Of a stretch of 64,000 bases of DNA, positions 49,537-57,758 are shown piece by piece. The notes beneath the pieces are model-generated. The model did no database searches and had not been told where the DNA came from. It saw only the letters and a program-made list of their open reading frames with translations. Source of the stretch: Streptomyces lincolnensis (lineage in GTDB: Bacteria > Actinomycetota > Actinomycetes > Streptomycetales > Streptomycetaceae); the NCBI RefSeq assembly GCF_021173675.1, contig NZ_JAIHON010000027.1:1-64000 (forward strand), read 5' to 3'. The position numbers and the translations under genes were made by a program. How positions within the stretch are numbered: position 1 is the stretch's first letter; each line of letters opens with the position of its first letter.

Positions 49537-50535
49537 TTACAGAAACGCGAGATTGACGATCCAGAAGGAGCACGCCGCCACCGCCGCAGCGGCCGGCATC
49601 GTGATGAACCAGCCGAGGATGATGTTCTTGGCAACACCCCACCGCACCGCGTTCACCCGCTTCGTCGCCCCCACACCCATGATCGCGGACGTGATGACAT
49701 GAGTCGTGGAAATCGGCGCCTTGAAAAGAAACGCCGTGGCGAACATGATCGACGCCCCAGTCGTCTCCGCGGCAAACCCCTGCGGCGGATCCAACTCAAT
49801 GATCTTGCGCCCAAGCGTCCGCATGATCCGCCACCCACCCGCATACGTCCCCAGCGACAACATCACCGCGCACACGATCTTGACCCAGACCGGAATGGGA
49901 TCGCCGTAGTCCTCGACGTCGGCGATGACGAGCGCCATCACCACGATGCCCATCGTCTTCTGCGCGTCCTGGAGGCCGTGCCCGAGGGCCATACCGGCCG
50001 CGGACACGGTCTGCGCGATACGGAACCCACGCTTGGCCTTGTGGGGATTGGCCCGCCGGAAGATCCACATGATGGCGGTCATCACGAGATAGCCGGCGAC
50101 CAGACCGACCACCGGCGAGATGAACATCGGGATGACGACCTTCTCCAGCACGCCGTGCCAGTACACGGTCGTACCGCCCGCGAGCGCGGCCCCCACCATC
50201 CCGCCGAACAGCGCGTGCGAGGAGGAGGAAGGGAGGCCGAAGTACCAGGTGATCAGGTTCCAGGTGATCGCGCCCACGAGGGCCGCGAAGAGGATGCCCA
50301 TCCCCTTCGACCCCTCGGGTGTCTGGATCAGGCCCTCGCTGACGGTCTTGGCGACCCCGGAACCGAGAAACGCACCGGCAAGGTTCATGACAGCGGCCAT
50401 CGCGAGCGCCGCCCGGGGCGTGAGCGCACGCGTCGACACGGACGTGGCGATCGCGTTGGCCGAGTCGTGGAAGCCGTTGGTGTAGGTGAAGAAGAGCGCG
50501 ACCCCGATGGTCGCTACCAGAGCGAAGGTGTCCAT
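49537..50535 (-). CDS. pit: Low-affinity inorganic phosphate transporter (PiT family)
   Basis: The 332-residue membrane protein has about eight to ten helices and two PiT signature regions: FTYTNGFHDSANAIATSVST near residue 20, and FKAPISTTHVITSAIMGVG in the C-terminal half. PiT carriers import metal-phosphate with protons or sodium. The gene follows a PhoU-like gene by 7 nt on the same strand. No PHO box is seen upstream of that pair, so expression when phosphate is plentiful is plausible. Confidence 0.94.
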   Translation of the reverse strand: MDTFALVATIGVALFFTYTNGFHDSANAIATSVSTRALTPRAALAMAAVMNLAGAFLGSGVAKTVSEGLIQTPEGSKGMGILFAALVGAITWNLITWYFGLPSSSSHALFGGMVGAALAGGTTVYWHGVLEKVVIPMFISPVVGLVAGYLVMTAIMWIFRRANPHKAKRGFRIAQTVSAAGMALGHGLQDAQKTMGIVVMALVIADVEDYGDPIPVWVKIVCAVMLSLGTYAGGWRIMRTLGRKIIELDPPQGFAAETTGASIMFATAFLFKAPISTTHVITSAIMGVGATKRVNAVRWGVAKNIILGWFITMPAAAAVAACSFWIVNLAFL

Positions 50536-50542
50536 GAAGTGC

Positions 50543-51163
50543 TCAGGACTCCTTGACGGCGATGGTCTCCACCGTGTTCGCCACGTGCTCGAACGCGTCG
50601 GCCGCTTCCTCCAGCACGTCCACGATCTGCTTGAGCTTCAGCACCTCGATGGCCTCGTACTTGCCGTTGAAGAGCATGGCCAGCAGCTTGCGGTGGATCT
50701 GGTCGGCCTGGTTCTCCAGCCGGTTGACCTCGATCCAGTACTCGGTGAGGTTGTCCATGGTCCGGAGGTTCGGCATGGCCTCGGCCGTCAGCTCCGCCGC
50801 CCGTGCCAGTACCTCGATCTGCTGCTCGACGCCCTTGGGGAGTTCCTCGACGTTGTAGAGGACGACCAGGTCGACGGCCTCCTCCATGAAGTCCATGATG
50901 TCGTCGAGGGACGACGCGAGGTTGTAGATGTCCTCGCGGTCGAAGGGCGTGATGAACGAGGAGTTCAGCTGGTGGAAGATCGCGTGCGTGGCATCGTCAC
51001 CCGCGTGTTCAGCGGCCCGCATACGCTCTGCGATCTCGGCCCGGGCGGAAGCGTCCGCCCCGAGCAGTTCCATCAGGAGCTTCGAGCCCGTGACGATGTT
51101 GTCCGCGGAGGCGGCGAACATGTCGTAGAAGCTCGTCTCCCTGGGGGTCAGACGAAAGCGCAC
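50543..51163 (-). CDS. PhoU-like DUF47 protein, Pit accessory
   Basis: The 206-residue all-helical cytoplasmic protein has the DUF47/PhoU-related pattern (FYDMFAASADNIVTGSKLLM, FITPFDREDIYNLASSLDDI, then MDFMEEAVDLVVLYN). Conserved acidic DxxE-type clusters probably bind metal. DUF47 proteins almost always sit beside pit genes and are thought to regulate phosphate flux. It is the first gene of the pair, with the promoter in 51164-51300. Confidence 0.92.
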   Translation of the reverse strand: MRFRLTPRETSFYDMFAASADNIVTGSKLLMELLGADASARAEIAERMRAAEHAGDDATHAIFHQLNSSFITPFDREDIYNLASSLDDIMDFMEEAVDLVVLYNVEELPKGVEQQIEVLARAAELTAEAMPNLRTMDNLTEYWIEVNRLENQADQIHRKLLAMLFNGKYEAIEVLKLKQIVDVLEEAADAFEHVANTVETIAVKES

Positions 51164-51316
51164 AAGGGGTCCTCGGGGTGCATCGGTTTCGGTCAGGCTG
51201 ATGCTAAGTGCATCATCCGGCCACGGCTAATGGGCCGTCCCCCAGTGTCGCCCATCAGGCAGAGTGGTCGGCACGGGGGCCTTCCGCAGGCCCTATACCC
51301 AGCAAAGTTCGGTACG

Positions 51317-51337
51317 ATATACCCAGTAGGGGTATAT
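51317..51337. promoter_or_regulatory. CsoR-type operator upstream of csoR
   Basis: ATATACCC and GGGTATAT are perfect 8-bp arms around AGTAG, the G-tract layout of Cu(I)-responsive CsoR operators. A TACGAT -10-like hexamer overlaps the left edge (51313-51318). The site lies 37 bp before the csoR ATG, so binding would block its promoter. Confidence 0.85.
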
Positions 51338-51374
51338 GAATGTCCCCAGTGTGCCCAGTGATGTGGAGGACGCG

Positions 51375-51713
51375 ATGACGACCACCGAGGCCGGAGCGGA
51401 AGCGCCTTCCCCCACTCCCGCGGCCGAAACCGTGCACGGCTACCACAAGCAGAAGGACGAGCACCTCAAGCGGCTGCGCCGCATCGAGGGCCAGATCCGT
51501 GGCCTGCAGCGGATGGTCGACGAGGACGTCTACTGCATCGACATACTCACCCAGGTGTCCGCCTCCACCAAGGCCCTCCAGTCCTTCGCCCTCCAGCTGC
51601 TGGAGGAGCATCTGCGCCACTGCGTCGCCGACGCGGCCGTCAAGGGCGGCGCCGAGGTCGACGCGAAGGTGGAGGAGGCGACGAAGGCGATCGGCCGCCT
51701 GCTGCGCACCTGA
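51375..51713 (+). CDS. csoR: Copper-sensing repressor CsoR
   Basis: The 112-residue protein has the CsoR fold (HKQKDEHLKRLRRIEGQIRG, then LQRMVDEDVYC) and the Cu(I) ligands C54, H79 and C83 in the C-H-C arrangement. Apo-protein represses and Cu(I) releases it from DNA. ATG 51375 follows GTGGAGG at 7 nt; an in-frame ATG at 51336 lies within the operator and is rejected. No copA or copZ gene is adjacent, so it must act in trans as well as on itself. Confidence 0.94.
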   Translation: MTTTEAGAEAPSPTPAAETVHGYHKQKDEHLKRLRRIEGQIRGLQRMVDEDVYCIDILTQVSASTKALQSFALQLLEEHLRHCVADAAVKGGAEVDAKVEEATKAIGRLLRT

Positions 51714-51744
51714 GCCGGCCCGTCCTCAGGGAGATGCCTCCGGC

Positions 51745-51924
51745 TCAGAAGCCGGAGGCATCCGCACGTTCTTCGGCCACGCGCAGCACCTCGTCGATGC
51801 TCTCCAGGCTGAGCCGTTCCTCGCCGGCCGCCGAGGCCGCGATGATCAGCTCTCCGCACAGTTCGATCTCGGCGAGGGCCACGTGGTCCTGAACTGCCGT
51901 ACCGCCGACCGGAGCCACGCGCAT
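51745..51924 (-). CDS. Small conserved-looking protein (about 59 aa)
   Basis: The ORF encodes MRVAPVGGTAVQDHVALAEI, then ELCGELIIAASAAGEERLSL and ESIDEVLRVAEERADASGF. Helical, acidic and without membrane segments, it has good third-position GC. AGAAGAGG is the ribosome binding site but lies only 2 nt before ATG 51924, so GTG 51918 (8 nt) may be the real start. It converges on csoR. The function is not known; I recall similar ORFs at this place in other Streptomyces. Confidence 0.65.
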   Translation of the reverse strand: MRVAPVGGTAVQDHVALAEIELCGELIIAASAAGEERLSLESIDEVLRVAEERADASGF

Positions 51925-52041
51925 CACCTCTTCTCTGCCGTTACCGACTTCCTAGAGTAGGGAGCGGCATACGCACCGCGCATGGCACGGACGGGCTAGT
52001 TCTTGACGCCCGTCACGGCCTCCTGCCCCCGGCGGCGGGCC

Positions 52042-52878
52042 TCATTCCTCGGCGATCTTCCCGGCGTAGATGTCCCCGGACGCGGGCAGTCGTACGTCCG
52101 TCCGCACCCCGAAGTCGTACAGCAGCGTCGTGGAGGCGACCGCCACCGTGCCGTTGCGCTCGCCGCTCACGAAGCTGAACCGGTGCCGGATCTTGCGGAT
52201 CCGTCCCTCGTCGTCGAGGTAGACGTCGAACGGCACCTCGGCCGTGGCGAACCCTTTCGCCGCCGCCGCGAGCGGCCCCCTGTTCCCAGCGGAAGCGCCC
52301 CTGGCCGCCACGCCGAGATCCGCCGTCCCCCGGTAGTGCCGCACCGCGGCCCCCGCGACCTCGGTCTCCCCCATGTACGTCGCCGACCGCGTCCCGCGCA
52401 GCACCTCGGCCGCGGCGAACGGGTCCGTGGCCCCACCGGTGACCAGGTTCCCGTCGGACAGCGTGGCGGTGTCGACCCGCACCCACTTGTCGGCGGGCAC
52501 TCCCGCGCCCCGGTTCTTCATGAACAGCGCGCCGGGTGCGAGGAGTTCGGTGATCGGCCGGTGCTCGTTCGTCCCCGCCGGGTCCTGCGGCAGCACCACC
52601 TTCAACCGGCCCAGCTGCCGCCGGTAGTCGTACACGCCCTCGCCCCGGATGGTCACCCGCGTCCCGCCGGTGGCCATCTCCATGGACGTCCGCGCCTTCG
52701 AACTCCCCGCCTCCACCAGGGCGTCGGCGACCTGCCGCACGGTCTGCACCGGATCCGCGCCCCGTCCGTCCGCGGACCCCTCCGCGCTCCCCGCGCACCC
52801 CGTGGTCCCGAGACACACACAGGCGACGACCGCCGCCCCCACCCGTGCTCCGCCCGTCCGCCTCTGCCGCTCCGCCAT
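52042..52878 (-). CDS. LprG/LppX-like lipoprotein
   Basis: The 278-residue protein has a signal peptide with lipobox LGTTGCAG (lipidated Cys about residue 28) and a beta-rich domain (TSMEMATGGTRVTIRGEGVY, ITELLAPGALFMKNR). The domain includes the phrase VPFDVYLDDEGRIRKIRHRF, typical of actinobacterial LolA/LppX-like lipoproteins. It is likely to bind a lipid or hydrophobic molecule at the cell surface; the ligand is unknown. Confidence 0.85.
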   Translation of the reverse strand: MAERQRRTGGARVGAAVVACVCLGTTGCAGSAEGSADGRGADPVQTVRQVADALVEAGSSKARTSMEMATGGTRVTIRGEGVYDYRRQLGRLKVVLPQDPAGTNEHRPITELLAPGALFMKNRGAGVPADKWVRVDTATLSDGNLVTGGATDPFAAAEVLRGTRSATYMGETEVAGAAVRHYRGTADLGVAARGASAGNRGPLAAAAKGFATAEVPFDVYLDDEGRIRKIRHRFSFVSGERNGTVAVASTTLLYDFGVRTDVRLPASGDIYAGKIAEE

Positions 52879-53000
52879 CGCCTGCCTGCCCCCCAGCGGG
52901 TACGTCCGTCACGGGCTCCTTGTCGTTCCGGATAACGACGGGTAGGTGGCCCCGTCACGCGCATACCCGCGCTTTACCCGGGCTGGGTAACGTTGTCGGC

Positions 53001-53171
53001 GTGGCTCAGCAGGACAGGCTCCCCCCTCCTCCGGACACCCCGGAGCACCGCACGTCCACCATCGAGAAGGGCCGCTTCTGCACGGCCCACTGCACCTGCG
53101 GCTGGCGAGGCCCGGCCCGAAGAGCAAGAAGCCTGGCAAGAACAGACGCCCAGGCACACACGTCCACGTAA
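53001..53171 (+). CDS. Small Cys-containing protein (56 aa)
   Basis: The ORF encodes AQQDRLPPPPDTPEHRTSTI, then EKGRFCTAHCTCGWRGPARR and ARSLARTDAQAHTST. The segment FCTAHCTCGWRG, with later H, resembles a small zinc-ribbon-like fold. TAACGT ends 7 nt before the GTG, so the mRNA may be leaderless. The dispersed repeat at 53188-53258 begins just after the stop. The function is unknown. Confidence 0.6.
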   Translation: MAQQDRLPPPPDTPEHRTSTIEKGRFCTAHCTCGWRGPARRARSLARTDAQAHTST

Positions 53172-53187
53172 CGCACTCGAGCCGCCA

Positions 53188-53258
53188 TAGCTGCGGGCAA
53201 TCGTGCCGCCTAGGGCGGCGCCCGTCCCACAGAGAGGCGGCACCCGGCAAGCGCCGGT
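53188..53258. repeat. Dispersed repeat (intergenic copy)
   Basis: This is the intergenic counterpart of 43416-43483: TAGCTGCGGGCAATCGTGCC, then GGGCGGCGCCCG and GCGCCGGT, with the GTGCCGC/GCGGCAC inverted pair. It lies between the small Cys protein and the FAD oxidase gene. Confidence 0.7.
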
Positions 53259-53355
53259 GAGCGACCCCACCCCCGGCCGGCCACAGACACCCCGCACCAT
53301 GGAACCCCGGCCCCCAGCACTCCGTCTCGTTCCACGTAACCCCACGGGAGGCAAC

Positions 53356-54915
53356 ATGGAACGGCGCACCTTCATAGGCGGCACCGCAGCAACCCTGGCC
53401 GCAGCCGCAACGGCCTGCAAAACAACCAGCAGCTCCGGTTCCGGGTCGAGCACTTCGACGGCGACCACCCGGACCACCGCCACCGCCACAAAGACCTCCC
53501 GCACCACCCCCGCCACCTGGACCGCTCTGGCCCGAGACCTCGACGGCCCCCTCATCCGCCCCGGCGACACCAACTGGCCCGCGGCACACCAGCTCTACAA
53601 CACCCGCTTCGACCCCCTCAAACCCGCCGCCGTCGCCTACATCGCCCACGCCGAGGACATCCGCACGGCCCTCACCTACGCCCGCGCCCACAACGTCCAC
53701 GTGGCGATCCGAAACGGCGGCCACTCCTACGCCGGCTGGTCATCAGGCAACGGCCGCCTGATCATCGACGTATCGAAACTCAACCGCGTCAGGGCGAGCG
53801 GCACCACGGCAGTGGTAGGCGCCGGCTCCAAGCTGATCGACGTCTACCGCGCCCTCGCGGCGAAGGGCGTCACGATCCCCGCGGGCTCCTGCCCGAGCGT
53901 CGGCGTCTCCGGCCTCACCCTCGGCGGCGGCCACGGCGTCGTCTCCCGCGCGTACGGCCTGACCTGCGACAGCCTCACGCAGGCGACGATCGTCACGGCG
54001 GACGGCAAGCAGCTCACCGCGAACGCCACCGACCACAAGGACCTCTTCTGGGCCCTGCGCGGCGCGGGCAACGGCAACTTCGGCGTCGTCACGGAACTCC
54101 AGTACAGAACGCACCCCGCCCCCCAGGCGGTGACGGCGTACCTGTCGTGGCCCTGGGCGAGGGCGGCCGCGGTGATGAGGGCCTGGCAGGAGTGGGGCCC
54201 CACCCAGCCCGACGAGATCTGGTCGTCGCTGCACCTGGAGGGCCACGCCGGCGGCACCCCGACGGTCTCCGTCGCCGCCTTCTCCCTCGGCACCCACGGC
54301 GAACTGCAGAACGCGGTCGACCGCCTCGCCGCCAAGGTCGGCGCCCGGGCGACCAGCGTCTCCCTGCGTCGTCGTACGTACGAGGAGGCGATGGAGATCT
54401 ACGCCGGCTGCTCGTCCTTCTCCTCCGACGCCCAGTGCCACCTGCCCGGCTCCACCCCGGGCCGCACCCCGACGGGCGCCCTGGGCCGGGAGACGTACGC
54501 TGCGAAGTCGGACTTCTTCGACCGTTCGCTCTCCACCGCCGGGATCCAGACCCTGCTGAAGCAGCTGCGGTCGGTGCGCGGCGGCTCGGGCAGCATCGCG
54601 TTCACGGCGCTCGGCGGCGCGGTGAACCACGTCTCGCCGACGGCGACGGCGTTCGTCCACCGCCGCTCGCGCATGCTGGCCCAGTACATCGCCTCGTGGC
54701 GGGCCGGCACGAGCGGCACGACGGCGCAGTCCTGGCTGGCCTCGGCCCACACGGCGATGAAGCCGTACGCCTCAGGCGCGGCCTACCAGAACTACACGGA
54801 CGCGAGCCTGAAGGACTGGCGCAAGGCGTACTACGGCGACGCGGCGACCCGTCTGACGAAGATCAAGAAGCAGTACGACCCGGACCGCTTCTTCACGTTC
54901 CCGCAGGCACTGTAG
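53356..54915 (+). CDS. Secreted FAD-linked oxidase, berberine-bridge-enzyme type
   Basis: The 519-residue protein has a Tat-like signal (MERRTFIGGTAATLAAAATA) with C21 as possible lipid site and a Ser/Thr-rich linker. A FAD-binding PCMH domain has H123 (RNGGHSYAGWS) and C204 (YGLTCDSL), the two residues that attach FAD covalently in BBE-like enzymes. The C-terminal BBE segment is YQNYTDASLKDWRKAYYGDA. It probably oxidises sugars, alcohols or a secondary metabolite; the substrate is unknown. GGGAGG precedes the ATG. Confidence 0.92.
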   Translation: MERRTFIGGTAATLAAAATACKTTSSSGSGSSTSTATTRTTATATKTSRTTPATWTALARDLDGPLIRPGDTNWPAAHQLYNTRFDPLKPAAVAYIAHAEDIRTALTYARAHNVHVAIRNGGHSYAGWSSGNGRLIIDVSKLNRVRASGTTAVVGAGSKLIDVYRALAAKGVTIPAGSCPSVGVSGLTLGGGHGVVSRAYGLTCDSLTQATIVTADGKQLTANATDHKDLFWALRGAGNGNFGVVTELQYRTHPAPQAVTAYLSWPWARAAAVMRAWQEWGPTQPDEIWSSLHLEGHAGGTPTVSVAAFSLGTHGELQNAVDRLAAKVGARATSVSLRRRTYEEAMEIYAGCSSFSSDAQCHLPGSTPGRTPTGALGRETYAAKSDFFDRSLSTAGIQTLLKQLRSVRGGSGSIAFTALGGAVNHVSPTATAFVHRRSRMLAQYIASWRAGTSGTTAQSWLASAHTAMKPYASGAAYQNYTDASLKDWRKAYYGDAATRLTKIKKQYDPDRFFTFPQAL

Positions 54916-54931
54916 GGATCACGCCCGCTCA

Positions 54932-54945
54932 AGCCCCGCGGGGCT
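54932..54945. terminator. Short palindrome between convergent genes
   Basis: AGCCCCG and CGGGGCT abut as a 14-bp palindrome that reaches into the stop codon of the minus-strand PAP2 gene. It may act as a bidirectional terminator, but no T run is present. Confidence 0.4.
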
Positions 54946-55657
54946 AGGCCGCGAGGTCCCGCTCCTCGGCCCCGGCCGCTTCCTTCCGCGCCCCGGGCAC
55001 CACGGCTCCCTGCTCGTCCCCGTCGGCCGACGCCCCCCGCGCCCGGATCAGCCACCCGGCATGCGGGGACCGCTCGATCGCCTTGGTCACCGGAGTGAGC
55101 AGGGCCATGGCGACGGGAGAGAGCAGCAGGGCGACGGCCGTACCGAGCGCGAAGCCGCCGACGACGTCGGTCGGATAGTGCACGCCCATGTAGACCCGGC
55201 AGAAGCCCTCGGCGAGCGCGAGGCCGAGGCCCACGAGCCCGAACTTGCGGTGGGCGACGAAGAGGGCGACGGCCATGGCCATCGTGATGGTCGCGTGATC
55301 GCTCACGAAGGAGTAGTCGGTCTTGCCGTCGACGAGGACTTCCAGCCCTTGATGGGTGCGGAAGGGGCGGGGCCGCTCCACGAAGCCCCTTATCGGCACG
55401 TTCACCAGGACGGCGATGCCGGCCGCGAGCGGTGCCCACACCAGGGCGGCCACGGAGGACGCGGCGTCCTCGCCACCCTGGCGGCGCACGGTCCACCAGC
55501 AGCACAGGATGAGCAGCACGACGCCGAACAGGATTCCGTACTCGCCGACGAACTCCATGACCCGGTCGAACCACGGCGGAGCGTCCTTGGCGAGGCCGTT
55601 GATGTCGTACAGCAGATCGACGTCGGGGTTCGACCCGGATTCTGCGAGTCCAGCCAT
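54944..55657 (-). CDS. PAP2-family membrane phosphatase
   Basis: The 237-residue protein has about five to six membrane helices and the PAP2 motifs KxxxxxxRP (GFVERPRPF region), SDHATITMA in place of the usual PSGH, and RVYMGVHYPTDVVGG with the catalytic His. Likely substrates are undecaprenyl pyrophosphate or other lipid phosphates. The SDHA variant occurs in a bacterial subgroup. ATG 55657 is preferred; a GTG/ATG extension to 55720 lacks conserved sequence. The tail is rich in Ala and Glu. Confidence 0.9.
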   Translation of the reverse strand: MAGLAESGSNPDVDLLYDINGLAKDAPPWFDRVMEFVGEYGILFGVVLLILCCWWTVRRQGGEDAASSVAALVWAPLAAGIAVLVNVPIRGFVERPRPFRTHQGLEVLVDGKTDYSFVSDHATITMAMAVALFVAHRKFGLVGLGLALAEGFCRVYMGVHYPTDVVGGFALGTAVALLLSPVAMALLTPVTKAIERSPHAGWLIRARGASADGDEQGAVVPGARKEAAGAEERDLAA

Positions 55658-55856
55658 GGTGCGCGGCCCCTTCGTCGTCTCTCCCGGCGCGCGCCCTTGC
55701 TGCGCACCGCTGTTGCCCACCCCCGTGGTGTGTAGATCCGCTTCGCTCGCCTACGAAACCTAGGAACGCATGACTCCAGTCCATACGTTCCACACTCCAC
55801 CGAATGATCACTCAGACGTTATCGAAGAGAGACTCATCCGTGCAGCTCAGGGGGTG

Positions 55857-55878
55857 GGTTCACGCTCGGTTCACACCG
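55857..55878 (+). promoter_or_regulatory. PHO-box-like direct repeat
   Basis: Two abutting 11-bp units, GGTTCACGCTC and GGTTCACACCG, match the PhoP unit consensus as well as the first pstS unit does. They overlap the stop of the minus-strand cell-wall hydrolase gene, about 200 bp upstream of the PAP2 phosphatase start but in the opposite orientation. Chance similarity cannot be excluded. Confidence 0.35.
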
Positions 55879-56872
55879 TCGTGGGGAGCGCTTTCGCGCC
55901 ATCTTCGGTGACCCTCGTGGCGCCGAAATAGTCCGGGGTGTCGATCGGGTCGAACCGGATCACAGCACCCGTTCTCGGTGCGTCGATCATGTATCCGCCG
56001 CCCACGTAAATCCCCACATGCCGGATGGCACGCGAGTTCGTGAGGTCGTCCGAGAAGAACACCAGATCCCCGGGCAGCAGCTCGTCCCTGGCCGGATGCG
56101 GCCCCGCGTTGTACTGGTCGTTCGCCACCCTCGGCAGCGTGATCCCCACAGTCTCGTACGCCGCCTGCGTGAGCCCCGAGCAGTCGAATCGCCCGCCCTG
56201 CTCAGCGGTCCCGGTCCCGCCCCACAGATAGGGCGTCCCCAATTTCTTCTGCGCGTAGTCGATGGCACCGGCGGCCTGTTTCGAGGGATCGACCCGGCTT
56301 ACGGGGGCGGCGAAGCTCTCCTCCAGCGTGGTGATCTGCTTCACGTAGTTCTGGGTTTCCCGGTACGGCGGAACACCCCCGTACTTGATGACCGCGTAAG
56401 CACCCGCGTTGTACGAGGCGAGCATGTTTTCGGTCAGATTCCCGGGAACGTCCTTCACGTACGAGGCGAGGGAACAGTCGTACGACGCGGCGGACGGAAT
56501 CGCGTCATTGGGATCCCATACGTCCTTGTCGCCGTCCCCGTCGCCGTCGACCCCGTGCGTGGCCCAGGTCCCGGGGATGAACTGCGCGATCCCCTGGGCG
56601 GCCGCCGGGCTCTTGGCGGTGGGGTTGAATCCGCTCTCCTGGTAGAGCTGGGCGGCGAGCAGGGCCGGGTTGATGGCGGGGCAGAGGTTGCCCCACTTCT
56701 GCACCAGGCTCTGATAGGCGGCGGGCACGGCCCCCTTGGCGAGCGCCTTGGTGCCCCCGCTCACGGTGTTGGCGAGGTTTCCGGCGACGACGTACACACC
56801 GACGACGAGCAGCATCACGAAGCTGAGCGCCGCCCCGACGGCGACACCCCCCACGATCCATGCCTTACGCAC
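55871..56872 (-). CDS. Bifunctional cell-wall hydrolase: SLT plus NlpC/P60
   Basis: The 333-residue protein has an N-terminal signal anchor (WIVGGVAVGAALSFVMLLVV). A transglycosylase (SLT) domain follows (about residues 55-155) with catalytic-type Glu in AQLYQESGFNPTAKSP and the phrase GIAQFIPGTW. A C-terminal NlpC/P60 domain (about 210-330) has catalytic Cys in FDCSGLTQAAYE and His in RHVGIYVGGGYMIDAP. It cleaves both glycan strands and peptide stems. GTG 56872 is chosen because GAGGGG lies 9 nt upstream. Confidence 0.92.
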   Translation of the reverse strand: MRKAWIVGGVAVGAALSFVMLLVVGVYVVAGNLANTVSGGTKALAKGAVPAAYQSLVQKWGNLCPAINPALLAAQLYQESGFNPTAKSPAAAQGIAQFIPGTWATHGVDGDGDGDKDVWDPNDAIPSAASYDCSLASYVKDVPGNLTENMLASYNAGAYAVIKYGGVPPYRETQNYVKQITTLEESFAAPVSRVDPSKQAAGAIDYAQKKLGTPYLWGGTGTAEQGGRFDCSGLTQAAYETVGITLPRVANDQYNAGPHPARDELLPGDLVFFSDDLTNSRAIRHVGIYVGGGYMIDAPRTGAVIRFDPIDTPDYFGATRVTEDGAKALPTTV

Positions 56873-56975
56873 CGTCAACCGCCCCTCGCCCACACGCAGT
56901 CCGCCCGCGTCAGTTTAGGAGCTTCCCACGGGAAAACCCCTGCAACCGGAGCTTTCTCAGCCGGTCCGGCCTTTC

Positions 56976-57722
56976 TCAGCCGGTGGAGTCCTTCTGGCAC
57001 CGTTCCGCCGTCCGGTACAGCGCGCCGGCCTCCGCCCCCAGCACCACGCTGTACGACACGTCCGCGGTGAACCCGCCTCCCTCGTGCCCGCCCAGGACCC
57101 CGACGACCTGCCCGTCCCCGTTCACCCACGGGCTGCCGCTGGTGCCCCCGCTGAAGTCGGGACAGTCGACGCGTTGTTGTGTACGGCTGTGAAGGGTCGG
57201 CTTGTTGGTGCAGCGGACCGGCGTCTCCCGGGAGGCGGGGTAGCCGGTGACGGTCACGGCGGTCGCCCCCGTGGCCGTACCGACCACGAACCGATTGCCA
57301 CCCACCGCGTCCTCGACCCCCCGGCCCCCGTTCTCCGCGACGGCCGCGAACCCCACGTCACTGTCCTCGTGCTGCCCCTTGGCCCACCCGTCCGGCAGAT
57401 ACCGCCGCACGATCCTCCACACACCGTGGGGAGCGCGGCCGTTCCGATACCCGGGCTCGAACACCAGCCCCCCGTCACCGTCGTCCAGGCAGTGCGCCGC
57501 GGTCACCAGGAGGTCCCGGCGCGGACTGTGCACGACGGAGGCGGTGCAGAAGTGCCCGTCCTTGGAGAACAGGGGGCCGACCCGGGCGCTCTCCGCGGTC
57601 GGCGCGGCCGTCACGGTGACCCCGAACGGCCCCGACCCGTCGTCCGCGGCGGCCTCGGAGGCCGAGGTGACGGTGAGCAGGACGACGACGTACAGGACGG
57701 CGGGGCAAGGCATGCGCTTCAT
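56976..57722 (-). CDS. Secreted trypsin-like serine protease
   Basis: The 248-residue protein has a signal peptide (PCPAVLYVVVLLTVTSASEA) and a chymotrypsin fold. The triad is visible as His in VTAAHCLDD, Asp in HEDSDVGFA and Ser in SGGTSGSPW. Cys pairs (HFCTASV...AAHC, VRC...VDC) can form disulfides. It matches the V8/trypsin-like peptidases common in Streptomyces. A 103-nt gap separates it from the cell-wall hydrolase downstream. Substrate is unknown. Confidence 0.9.
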   Translation of the reverse strand: MKRMPCPAVLYVVVLLTVTSASEAAADDGSGPFGVTVTAAPTAESARVGPLFSKDGHFCTASVVHSPRRDLLVTAAHCLDDGDGGLVFEPGYRNGRAPHGVWRIVRRYLPDGWAKGQHEDSDVGFAAVAENGGRGVEDAVGGNRFVVGTATGATAVTVTGYPASRETPVRCTNKPTLHSRTQQRVDCPDFSGGTSGSPWVNGDGQVVGVLGGHEGGGFTADVSYSVVLGAEAGALYRTAERCQKDSTG

Positions 57723-57758
57723 CGGAACCCAGCATTCCGAACGAAGGTGAGAAACAGG

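Noticed and set aside
51336..51374. Upstream ATG extension of csoR
   Set aside because: It overlaps the operator, has no ribosome binding site and adds non-conserved residues; ATG 51375 has GGAGG.
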